This document shows positions 35,315 through 43,623 of a DNA stretch of 64,000 bases, in pieces. Within the stretch, counting starts at the first letter, position 1; every line of letters begins with the position of its first letter. The stretch is taken from contig CAVSLA010000002.1 in the NCBI GenBank assembly GCA_963728825.1, forward strand, positions 124,001-188,000, read 5' to 3'. The DNA comes from CAVREM01 sp963728825. GTDB lineage: Bacteria; Acidobacteriota; Vicinamibacteria; Vicinamibacterales; CAVVIG01. A program made the translations under genes and the position numbers. The notes beneath the pieces are model-generated. The model made no database searches. It was not told the origin of the DNA and saw only the letters and a program-made list of their open reading frames with translations.

Positions 35315-36556
35315 CTAATAATACCGCCGCGGCAGGTCGAGAATGACGCGACGGCGAACGAGCGCTTCGAGGTCGGCGGTGAGCCGGCCGGCGGCCAGCG
35401 CCGTCAGCGACGCGCGATCAATCGCCACGGCCTCGGGCAGATATTGACGGCAGGCGCCGAACTCCGATTCGTAGTCGGGATCCGGGAACGCGAGCCGCAG
35501 CTTCACGCCGGTATCAACTTCCTCGACGGCGTACAACGGGTTGATCCGGAGCTCGCCAGGCTGACCGACGGTGACATCCAGCGGATGCGGCGCGAAGACC
35601 CGTGGGTTGCTCGACGAGACGATCATCAGCGCCGGATCCGCATCGAGCGCTTCCTGCGAATCGCGTCGCGACAGGTCGAGCGGTCCGCCGCGCAGCACGT
35701 CGGCGAACAGCGCGATTTCACTGAACAGGGTGGCCGGCATCGACTCGAACAGGTCGAGGTAGCCCGCTGGCGGCAGCGGCTGTCCGAGCGACGGACTCCA
35801 CTGCAGCTGGTTGTGGGTGTGCGTGATCGCCGCCGCCTGACCGTTTCGTCCATCGTCGACCACCCGCAGCATCTCCTGCACGAACTGCCGCTTGGTCCAG
35901 ATGAACATGAAGGCATCGGCGCACATCGCGAAGCGGAAGGCGCCCCGCGCAAACGGCAACGGCGAGTTGCCGTCGCAGCAGATCGCCTCGCAGCCCGGCG
36001 CGGTGAAACGGCGTGCCAGCCATAACTTCGCGTAGTACAGATCGGCGAGCACCGGCGGCGTCGAAGACAGATCCATCAGCGCCCGCGTCAGGTGTCCCGA
36101 CCCGCCGCACAGATCGATCGCCCGTCCACCCTCGAGCACCGTGCGCGCAATCGCCCGGAGCAGCGGGTAGGCGATGACGTAGCCCGGATCGGAGAAGCGA
36201 TAGAGGAAGTAGCCGCTTTCATAGGCTGGGCCGAGTGCGGCCAGCGTGTCGCTGTAGGTCGACGAGGGTGAGGCGGCGGCTTCTTCGAAGCGGCCGACAT
36301 ACTCGCCTTGAAGGTTGAGCATCGCCCGGCGTGCCAGATCCGGCCGGCCGGCCTCGATCTGATCTTTGGCCGCCGGTCCCGGCTCGTTGAGGTGCATGAC
36401 GGCGATGCCGTCGATCACCGGGAAGACGCAGCAATGGCAGGCGATGACGCCGTCGACAATCTCTCCGGACAGAACGCGGTGAAATGACGAAGTGACGAGC
36501 TCGAGGCGACCCCCGCAGTACGGGCACCGGAGTACGTCGAGGGTCTCAGCGCGCAT
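35315..36556 (-). CDS. Zinc-ribbon (Trm112-like) plus SAM-dependent methyltransferase protein
   Basis: A 413-residue cytoplasmic protein. The N-terminus carries a Trm112-like zinc knuckle, with CPYCGG at residues 11-16 and CHCCVFPVIDGI at 40-51, the layout seen at the start of many natural-product or tRNA-related methyltransferases. A class I methyltransferase core follows, with motif I AIDLCGGSGHLTRAL and an acidic position after ADLYYAKLW. C-terminal of it is an extra domain (about 290-413) that I cannot name. The substrate is unknown. ATG 36556 has a CATAAT-type box about 9 nt before it and no Shine-Dalgarno. Confidence 0.8.
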   Translation of the reverse strand: MRAETLDVLRCPYCGGRLELVTSSFHRVLSGEIVDGVIACHCCVFPVIDGIAVMHLNEPGPAAKDQIEAGRPDLARRAMLNLQGEYVGRFEEAAASPSSTYSDTLAALGPAYESGYFLYRFSDPGYVIAYPLLRAIARTVLEGGRAIDLCGGSGHLTRALMDLSSTPPVLADLYYAKLWLARRFTAPGCEAICCDGNSPLPFARGAFRFAMCADAFMFIWTKRQFVQEMLRVVDDGRNGQAAAITHTHNQLQWSPSLGQPLPPAGYLDLFESMPATLFSEIALFADVLRGGPLDLSRRDSQEALDADPALMIVSSSNPRVFAPHPLDVTVGQPGELRINPLYAVEEVDTGVKLRLAFPDPDYESEFGACRQYLPEAVAIDRASLTALAAGRLTADLEALVRRRVILDLPRRYY

Positions 36557-36597
36557 AAGGAGGGCATTATGCGATCAATCCCGGCGCTGTCGCGTAG

Positions 36598-36619
36598 GCC
36601 GGGTCCTTTTGGACCCGGC
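36598..36619. repeat. REP-like hairpin GCCGGGTCC-TTTT-GGACCCGGC
   Basis: A perfect 9-bp stem with a TTTT loop lies in the short gap between the stop of the DivIVA/RodZ-like gene (36643, minus strand) and the methyltransferase start. The core GGGTCC-N4-GGACCC equals that at 11954-11975. Possible terminator or dispersed palindrome. Confidence 0.65.
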
Positions 36620-36642
36620 GATGGTCCAGGAGCAGCCCGGGC

Positions 36643-37590
36643 TCAGTTGAGCAGGAGATTCTTGTAGTTCGCGCTGGTGATTCGCGTCGTCACGACCTGA
36701 CCGGTCGTGCCGAGCGGACGGGTCGGCTGGTTGTTGATCAGGACGGACAGCGCCGTGGCATCGCCCACGCGCAGGATGGCCTCGTTGGTGGCGCGCAGCA
36801 TGATTGTTTCGTTTGCGTGCAGCAGCCGCTCGAGGCGCTGTCCGCCGTCGAGCGTCGTGCCGATCCACGTGTTGCGGCGGGCGGTCAAGGTCAGCACGAG
36901 GCCGTCGACCCGTTCGGCGATGGGCGCCGCTGGCACCGCGTCTTCGACGGGAACTGGGGCCGGCGCAACCTGCTCGACCTGCGGAACGTCCTTAACCGCG
37001 GTGACTGGCGCCTGCGGCATCTCGTTGGCGCTGGGCTCGTTCTGATACATGAAGCCTGCGAACAGCAGCACTGCCGCCAACCCGCCGCCGGCGACAACGG
37101 GCCTGCTTCGCAGGACCGTCCAGTTCGGCAGCGACAATGTCCGCCAGTTCCGCAGCGAGGGCGTGCGCCATTTCGGAAGTGCTGGCAGCGATCGTGGTGG
37201 CGGTGCCGGCGCCTCGAGTAAACGCAGCGATGCCATCAGGTGGTCGACGCGGATGGGCGCCGGTTCTGGGGGCGTGGCCGGCGCTGGAGGACGGATCTGC
37301 GGCGGCGTGGTCGCTCCTCCGCCAAGCAGCCCGGTTGCCGTGCGCAGCGCGCCGATGCTGGTCTCGAGGCAGCTGGCGACTTCCCGGCGCACCGCTGCCA
37401 GACGTTCGAGCTCCCGTCGTTCGCCGCCCGATGTGGCCATCACCGCGGTGAGTTGCGCCAGGTCTTCCTGCAGGCGCTGGCGGTCGATCTCGGTCTGACG
37501 GACGAATTCGTCGACCTCGGCGCGGTTGTAGCCGCGCCAGCTGGTGCTGAACCGCGCCGAGTCATTCCGGCGGGTGAAGATCGACCTCAT
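36643..37590 (-). CDS. Membrane protein joining a DivIVA-like domain to a RodZ-type C-terminal domain
   Basis: A 315-residue protein. Residues about 15-80 are DivIVA-like (FSTSWRGYNRAEVDEFVRQT, then a coiled coil), cytoplasmic. A Pro/Ala-rich and Trp-containing linker (95-160) leads to one TM helix (165-181). The outside part (229-305) resembles DUF4115, the RodZ C-terminal domain: LVLTLTARRNTWIGTTLDGG, LLHANETIMLRATNEAILRV and the final ALSVLINNQPTRPLG. The usual RodZ helix-turn-helix is absent and replaced by the DivIVA-like module. A role in pole/septum recognition or cell shape is inferred. ATG 37590 begins MRSIFTRRN. Confidence 0.75.
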   Translation of the reverse strand: MRSIFTRRNDSARFSTSWRGYNRAEVDEFVRQTEIDRQRLQEDLAQLTAVMATSGGERRELERLAAVRREVASCLETSIGALRTATGLLGGGATTPPQIRPPAPATPPEPAPIRVDHLMASLRLLEAPAPPPRSLPALPKWRTPSLRNWRTLSLPNWTVLRSRPVVAGGGLAAVLLFAGFMYQNEPSANEMPQAPVTAVKDVPQVEQVAPAPVPVEDAVPAAPIAERVDGLVLTLTARRNTWIGTTLDGGQRLERLLHANETIMLRATNEAILRVGDATALSVLINNQPTRPLGTTGQVVTTRITSANYKNLLLN

Positions 37591-37648
37591 GCTAGGAGCC
37601 CCCGGTTGCTTATCGGCTCGACGGTCGATCCTCACCAATAGGCGCATC

Positions 37649-38302
37649 TCAACGTTTCGGAACGAGATACGAGGCGGTGATGCCGAAGGTGTGATACCCC
37701 GGCATGCTGAATCCGCCGCCGACGCGGACCTTCAGGCCCGGAGCAAGGATGCCGGTCGCGGCAAGTTCCAGCTTCATCAGCGGCACCACGCTGGCACTTG
37801 GCGGAAACAGCTCGTCGGCGGTCACCACGTGTGATTCCACGCCCCCCAGCGCCGACGTCGTGCGTTTGTCGGCGGTGCCGCGAAGCCAGCCGACGCCGAC
37901 CGCTCCGACCATGCCGATTTGAACCCGATCGCGCCACGTCATGAACGGCCGGAACTGATGGAACTCGACGCCGGTCAATCGTGTTTGCGGCAGCGAGCGG
38001 TAGAACGTGCCGCATGGTCCGAAGTCGCAGACGGCGGCGTTGACCAGGACCGTCGAGTCTTCGTCAATCGACTTGTCGACGAACGAGAACCCCCAGTCGC
38101 CTCCGTACAGATCGCCACGCACGACACCAAAGCGGACTTCGGAGCCGTGCATCTGGATGTCATCGGCGGCGAACAGATGTTTGACGGGTGCCCCGGTCTG
38201 CCAGGTGGGCGTAAGGCCGACGCTGAACCCCCACTGGTCCTCGGCGCGTAACGGGCTTGCGGCGAAGCAGACGGCAAGCACGACGAGCGAGACGCTGCGC
38301 AT
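37649..38302 (-). CDS. Small secreted outer-membrane-like protein, function unknown
   Basis: A 217-residue protein with a signal peptide (LVVLAVCFAASPLRAEDQ). The mature part alternates polar and hydrophobic residues and ends in ITASYLVPKR, which suggests a small beta barrel of 8-10 strands (for example FGVVRGDLYGGDWGFSFVDK, LKVRVGGGFSMPGYHTFGIT). Two Cys residues (CDFGPCGTF) may form a disulfide. ATG 38302 is preceded by GGAGGAGCT, a strong Shine-Dalgarno. No named family recognised. Confidence 0.7.
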   Translation of the reverse strand: MRSVSLVVLAVCFAASPLRAEDQWGFSVGLTPTWQTGAPVKHLFAADDIQMHGSEVRFGVVRGDLYGGDWGFSFVDKSIDEDSTVLVNAAVCDFGPCGTFYRSLPQTRLTGVEFHQFRPFMTWRDRVQIGMVGAVGVGWLRGTADKRTTSALGGVESHVVTADELFPPSASVVPLMKLELAATGILAPGLKVRVGGGFSMPGYHTFGITASYLVPKR

Positions 38303-38442
38303 AGCTCCTCCGATACGGGGGGCGGGGGGATGAGCAGGCAAGCGATGTGCCGATCGAAACGGCACGCAATTTCGGTCTGGTTGAAGAACGCGAGTCGCCT
38401 CCAGCGACAAAACTGAAAGCGGCCGAACGGGTTAGAAACTCC

Positions 38443-38865
38443 TCAGCGAGGGACGTTTTCTTCCTGGACGCGTCCGCCCGGCGTGATGGGACTGCCGTCG
38501 GGCAGGGTCATGCGGACGCAGCACATGCCGTAGGTTCCTTCGGCGCGTGATGGCGAGCCGGCCACTTTGAGCTCCATGCCGATCTTCAGGGTGTCCGGCG
38601 TCCATCCCGTGCGGCGCAGCGAAATCGGCGCACCCAGCTCGATCTGCCAGCTGACGACGGTACCGGCGGCGTCGGGGCCATCGAGGTGCAGGAACGCGTG
38701 CGGGTTCATGAACACGAACTTGGTGATCTTGCCCTGCGTCTCGACTTTCTTCGTCGAATCGTAGAACGGCGCGTTCGAGTGGTGAGCGATCGCGGATGCC
38801 GCGGTGAACGCCAGGGCCAGCGCCGTGGCGGACGCGATACCGATCACATAACGCTGCGCTTTCAT
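38443..38865 (-). CDS. DUF6152-family secreted protein
   Basis: A 140-residue protein with a signal peptide (GIASATALALAFTAASAIAH). The mature start HHSNAPFYDSTKKVETQGKI, followed by FVFMNPHAFLHLDGPDA, is the DUF6152 signature (HHS, YD, NPH). The LRRTGWTPDTLKIGMELKVA segment and a CCVRM motif complete it. The family is found in secreted gene clusters of Acidobacteria and gammaproteobacteria beside uncharacterised proteins like the next gene. Function unknown. ATG 38865 has GAGGGACC upstream. Confidence 0.85.
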   Translation of the reverse strand: MKAQRYVIGIASATALALAFTAASAIAHHSNAPFYDSTKKVETQGKITKFVFMNPHAFLHLDGPDAAGTVVSWQIELGAPISLRRTGWTPDTLKIGMELKVAGSPSRAEGTYGMCCVRMTLPDGSPITPGGRVQEENVPR

Positions 38866-38890
38866 GCCGGTCCCTCGCTTGTTCATCTCG

Positions 38891-38917
38891 GCGTCCTTTG
38901 CTCCCTCTGCGTCCTCT
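38891..38917. repeat. Three 9-bp tandem units after a stop codon
   Basis: GCGTCCTTT GCTCCCTCT GCGTCCTCT lies directly after the TAG of the 38920-39747 gene (minus strand) and before the DUF6152 start. It is a single-armed member of the 9-bp class; units resemble GTGTCCTTT at 19.58 kb. Confidence 0.65.
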
Positions 38918-38919
38918 GC

Positions 38920-39747
38920 CTACTTGTACTTGGGCGGTAAGAACTTGATCGACGCGCGCGCCGATTCAGGGTCGCATTCAAACGGGGCCAGCCTGGCCCC
39001 TTGCGGCGCGGCAATCCAGCGCGTCGTGTATTCCGCCGGCTTTCGCAGGAACATCGGGTCCTCGACCGACACCGTGACGCGCAGATCGTGGCCATCGCGC
39101 CAATAGCGTTCACGGACTTTTTTCTGCTGCGACGAGGGAATGCCGTTGTAGTCGTCGAACCCCGTGATGTCGAACGTGAAATGGGTCGTCTCGACCAGGA
39201 GCGCGTTCCCTTCGTAGCGGCCGACCGAGAACCCCTGAACGCTGAAGTCGAGTACGCCAGGCTTGCGGCCGTCCATCCAGACGGTGCGCAGCTGGTCGTC
39301 TTTTTCGTAGCGAATCAGCACCCGGTCCGGCCACTGCACCACTTCCATCATGTACGGGTCGTACTGAATCGCCGGCGACGTCGACGGGAAACAGTCGTAC
39401 TTGGGCGCGGTCGCCTCGTCGAAGATCTTCACGAAGGCCAGGCCGCGCTCGTTCAGCTCGGGGAAGTTCTTGCCTTTGACCCAGGGGACGTTCTCGCTGT
39501 TGACCGGCCGCGCGCGTCCGCCGCCGTCCCAGGTGCCGGCCAGATTGGGAATGCCGCCGACCACCGCCGCCGGCGGTGGGCCTACCTCCGTCGGCTGGCC
39601 GCCTCGTCCGCCCGGCGCCTGACCACCCCCTCGACCCTGGCCGCCTCGGCCCGCCGGCGGCTGCGCGAGCAACACGCCGGTGAGAGTGACGACCATCGTC
39701 GCGGTCACTGCGGCTCGGTAGGTCCGCACCGATCTTTTTGCCGTCAT
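38920..39747 (-). CDS. Secreted protein with Gly/Arg-rich segment, upstream of DUF6152
   Basis: A 275-residue protein with a signal peptide (AVTATMVVTLTGVLLAQ). A short RGG-like low-complexity stretch follows (about 30-55). The conserved part includes GIPNLAGTWDGGGRARPVNS, YDCFPSTSPAIQYDPYMMEV, DFSVQGFSVGRYEGNALLVE and RERYWRDGHDLRVTVSVEDP. This block is common in secreted proteins neighbouring DUF6152 genes; I know no function. ATG 39747 is chosen; a start at 39753 would fall in the repeat array just upstream. Same-strand, 54 bp before the DUF6152 gene, so probably one operon. Confidence 0.78.
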   Translation of the reverse strand: MTAKRSVRTYRAAVTATMVVTLTGVLLAQPPAGRGGQGRGGGQAPGGRGGQPTEVGPPPAAVVGGIPNLAGTWDGGGRARPVNSENVPWVKGKNFPELNERGLAFVKIFDEATAPKYDCFPSTSPAIQYDPYMMEVVQWPDRVLIRYEKDDQLRTVWMDGRKPGVLDFSVQGFSVGRYEGNALLVETTHFTFDITGFDDYNGIPSSQQKKVRERYWRDGHDLRVTVSVEDPMFLRKPAEYTTRWIAAPQGARLAPFECDPESARASIKFLPPKYK

Positions 39748-39751
39748 TCCC

Positions 39752-39793
39752 AATTCCTAATTCCTAATTCCTAATTCCTAATTCCTAATTCTC
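39752..39793. repeat. Heptamer array AATTCCT x6
   Basis: Five perfect AATTCCT units plus AATTCTC run from 39752 to 39793. The array lies between the stop of the PQQ sugar dehydrogenase gene (39809, minus strand) and the start of the next gene. No second arm is visible here. The same word appears in the element at 7736-7954. Confidence 0.9.
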
Positions 39794-39808
39794 AATTACA
39801 CCGCTACT

Positions 39809-41041
<1,233 letters not shown>

Positions 41042-41233
41042 GAATGGCTCCAGAAATGGGGATGAGGTTATTTCGCGGGTTTCTTCACAATCGTGAAAAT
41101 ATCCCGTCCCCTTGGCCCAACAGAATAACCCGTCGGGGGCGAATGCAGGTAAAATTGACATCACGGGGCGGACCAGACGTCCGCGGGAATTCAGCGCAGG
41201 TCATCCGGCCTGTTTGATACGCAGGGGGGAAGC

Positions 41234-42610
41234 ATGAGTGCGGCTTATTCACGACGCGGACTTCAGGCAGGGCTCGTAACGTTCGGCGCAGTCGTTGCCC
41301 TGGCAGCACCGGCAGCGGCACAGACGCCGACGTTTTCGAAGGACGTTGCGCCGATTCTTCAGGCCAAGTGTCAATCGTGCCATCAGCCAAATTCAATCGC
41401 GCCGATGTCGCTCATGACCTACCAGGAAGCGCGGCCGTGGGCGCGCTCGATGCGCGAACGGGTGAGCACGCGCCAGATGCCGCCGTGGCATATCGACAAG
41501 AGCGTGGGCGTACAGCAGTTCAAGAACGACATGTCGCTCAGCGACCAGCAGATCGAGACGATCGTGCGGTGGGTCGACGCCGGGTCGCCGCAGGGCGATC
41601 CGAAAGATCTGCCTCCCGCCAAGCCGCCGGTGACCACCAATGAGTGGCAGGGCGTGATGGAGGGCTACGGGCCCCCCGATCTCGTCGTCAAATCGTCCGA
41701 GTACAAGATGCCCGCGCAGCACCAGGACGTCTGGTACCGGCCGATGAGCGAGATTCCGATCACCGAGCCGCGCTGGATCCGGATGGTTGAAATCCGCCCG
41801 TCGAACCTGAAGGCGCGCAAGACGCTGCATCACTCGGTCGCGTATCAGGTGCTGAGCCCGGATAACGTGGCGAGCATCAACACCGGCATCGCGCCCGGGC
41901 CGAGCGCCGTGACTGCCGACGACGCCGTCAACCGCCGCCCGATGATCATGGAATGGGCGATCGGCAAGGGCTACGACCGCTACCGCGATGAGACCGGCAA
42001 ACTGCTGATGCCGGGCGAGAAGATCTCCTGGGATCAGCACATTCATGCCGTCGGCGAAGAGACCGATACCGGCTCCGAGCTGGCCTTCTGGTTCTACCCG
42101 AAAGGCCAGGAGCCGAAGAAGCGCAGCTACCTGGTGCCGTTCACGGGCATCGATCGGACTAAGATGCTCGACATCCCGCCGAACTCGATTACGCGCACCG
42201 ACGGGTTCACCGTGTTGAAGGAAAACACGATGATTACCAACTTCCAGCCGCACTTCCACCTGCGGGGCAAGGCGATGGAGGTTGAGGCCATCTTCCCCGA
42301 CGGCAACCGGCAGCTGATCAGCTACGTCGGCAACTTCAACTTCAACTGGATGACCAACTACATCTACGCCGACGACGCGGCGCCGGTGTTCCCCAAGGGC
42401 ACGGTCATCCACGTGGCCGCGTATTACGACAACACGACCGCCAACAAGAACAATCCCGATCCGGAGCAGTGGGTCGGCTACGGCGATCGCACGGTCGACG
42501 AAATGGCGCACGCCTGGATGAATGTGGTGTATCTGTCGGACGAGGAATACAACACCCTCGTCGAAGAGCGGAAAGCCAAGGCCACGCGCAATACGCAGCA
42601 ACAGCAATAG
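41234..42610 (+). CDS. Secreted cytochrome c fused to a type II copper monooxygenase-like domain (copy 1)
   Basis: A 458-residue secreted protein. An N-terminal c-heme domain has CQSCH (Cys46-His50) with a likely axial Met82 in RQMPPWH. The rest resembles peptidylglycine/dopamine-type ascorbate-dependent copper monooxygenases, and every expected ligand is present in order: His199-His200 (KTLHHSVAY) and His269/271 (WDQHIHAVG) for one copper, His340 and His342 (PHFHLRGK) and Met424 (VDEMAHAW) for the other. The heme may replace ascorbate as electron donor (inference). The substrate is unknown. It is preceded by a TTGACA at 41155-41160 without a clear -10. It heads a three-gene same-strand cluster with a similar protein at 43624. 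Confidence 0.88.
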   Translation: MSAAYSRRGLQAGLVTFGAVVALAAPAAAQTPTFSKDVAPILQAKCQSCHQPNSIAPMSLMTYQEARPWARSMRERVSTRQMPPWHIDKSVGVQQFKNDMSLSDQQIETIVRWVDAGSPQGDPKDLPPAKPPVTTNEWQGVMEGYGPPDLVVKSSEYKMPAQHQDVWYRPMSEIPITEPRWIRMVEIRPSNLKARKTLHHSVAYQVLSPDNVASINTGIAPGPSAVTADDAVNRRPMIMEWAIGKGYDRYRDETGKLLMPGEKISWDQHIHAVGEETDTGSELAFWFYPKGQEPKKRSYLVPFTGIDRTKMLDIPPNSITRTDGFTVLKENTMITNFQPHFHLRGKAMEVEAIFPDGNRQLISYVGNFNFNWMTNYIYADDAAPVFPKGTVIHVAAYYDNTTANKNNPDPEQWVGYGDRTVDEMAHAWMNVVYLSDEEYNTLVEERKAKATRNTQQQQ

Positions 42611-42614
42611 ATCC

Positions 42615-42695
42615 GGCAGGAAGGCTGGACGGGCAGGAGGGGCTGACAAGCCCTTCCTGTCCTGCCTCTCCCGCCCATCCCGCCCTCCTGCCCTT
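42615..42695. repeat. CCTGCC-rich inverted repeat after a stop codon
   Basis: GGCAGGAAGGCTGGACGGGC and GGAGGGGCT (about 42615-42644) are complementary to AGCCCTTCCTGTCCTGCC and CCCGCCCTCCTGCCC (about 42650-42695). The element fills the gap between the copper monooxygenase-like gene and the next gene. The period is irregular compared with the other elements. Confidence 0.6.
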
Positions 42696-42705
42696 GACAA
42701 CTCCG

Positions 42706-43593
42706 ATGAAACCTATCGCAGCTCTTTTCGTCTTCCTGACTGCCGCCGCGTTATCGTTATCCGCTCAGCAAGCGCCAATCCTCCCCAGCGAGCCACCGCG
42801 CGGGTTCGGCGCCAGCATCACCGGGGCGTTTGAAGGGTGGTACGACAACCCCGACGGCAGTCATGTGTTCCTTGTCGGCTACCTGAATCGGAACCGATCT
42901 CAGGAGGTCGACGTGCCGATCGGGCCAAACAACCGGATCGAACCGGGCGGCCCCGACATGGGGCAGCCGACGCATTTCCTGCCGGGTCGCCAGGTCGGCA
43001 TGTTCACCGTCACGGTGCCGAAATCGTTCACGCCCGATCAGCGGCTGACCTGGACGCTGACCGTGAATGGCCAGACGACGAGCATCCCGCTGCGGATGAA
43101 CCGCGACTACAACGTCAGCCCGTTCAAGATTCAGCACACGGCGACGCTGACGAACACACCGCCGATCGTCCGCTTTGCGGAAAAGGGCGCCACCATCCAG
43201 GGTCCGATCGCGATGGTCGCCCGGCCGGCGCTCGAGCGCACGACCGCACTGTCGGCCGCGCTCCCGCTCGACGTGTGGGCCGACGACGACGCCACCTATT
43301 CGAGCGGCACCGGGGCGCCGCTGAAAAATCCGCCACCGCCGGTGACCGTCGTCTGGACCCATTTCCGCGGCACGGGCAAAGTGACCTTCGACAAGGCGCG
43401 GCCCGAGATGCAGAAGCTCGCCGGCGGCAACATCAGCGAGCCGTTCCGAGGTAAGTACTCGACCACCGCGAAGTTCAGCGCGCCGGGCGAGTACCTGCTC
43501 CACCTGACGGTCAACGATTATTCCGGCGACGGCGGCGGCGGGGAAGTGTGCTGCTGGACGTCGGCGATCGTCAAAGTGACGGTTACGAACTGA
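42706..43593 (+). CDS. Secreted beta-sandwich protein between the two heme-copper genes
   Basis: A 295-residue protein with a signal peptide (IAALFVFLTAAALSLSAQ). The mature part is rich in beta strands, with Ig-like character (VGMFTVTVPKSFTPDQRLTW, LTVNGQTTSIPLRMNRDYNV, AKFSAPGEYLLHLTVNDYSG). It ends with a vicinal Cys pair in GEVCCWTSAIVKVTV. No catalytic motif is seen. Its position between two heme-copper proteins suggests a binding or scaffold partner. ATG 42706. The TGA stop falls inside a GAACTGAG repeat. Confidence 0.75.
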   Translation: MKPIAALFVFLTAAALSLSAQQAPILPSEPPRGFGASITGAFEGWYDNPDGSHVFLVGYLNRNRSQEVDVPIGPNNRIEPGGPDMGQPTHFLPGRQVGMFTVTVPKSFTPDQRLTWTLTVNGQTTSIPLRMNRDYNVSPFKIQHTATLTNTPPIVRFAEKGATIQGPIAMVARPALERTTALSAALPLDVWADDDATYSSGTGAPLKNPPPPVTVVWTHFRGTGKVTFDKARPEMQKLAGGNISEPFRGKYSTTAKFSAPGEYLLHLTVNDYSGDGGGGEVCCWTSAIVKVTVTN

Positions 43594-43607
43594 GGAACTG
43601 AGGAACC
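43589..43607. repeat. 8-bp repeat GAACTGAG containing a stop codon
   Basis: GAACTGAG GAACTGAG GAACC spans the 3' end of the beta-sandwich gene; the TGA stop at 43591-43593 lies within the first unit. The word is the same as at 10500-10545, where the ankyrin gene's stop is also inside the unit. Confidence 0.7.
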
Positions 43608-43623
43608 TTTCTCAGACCCTCTT

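Noticed and set aside
41155..41160. TTGACA as promoter of the first copper monooxygenase-like gene
   Set aside because: No -10-like sequence is found at the proper distance, and the gap to the ATG is about 75 bp.
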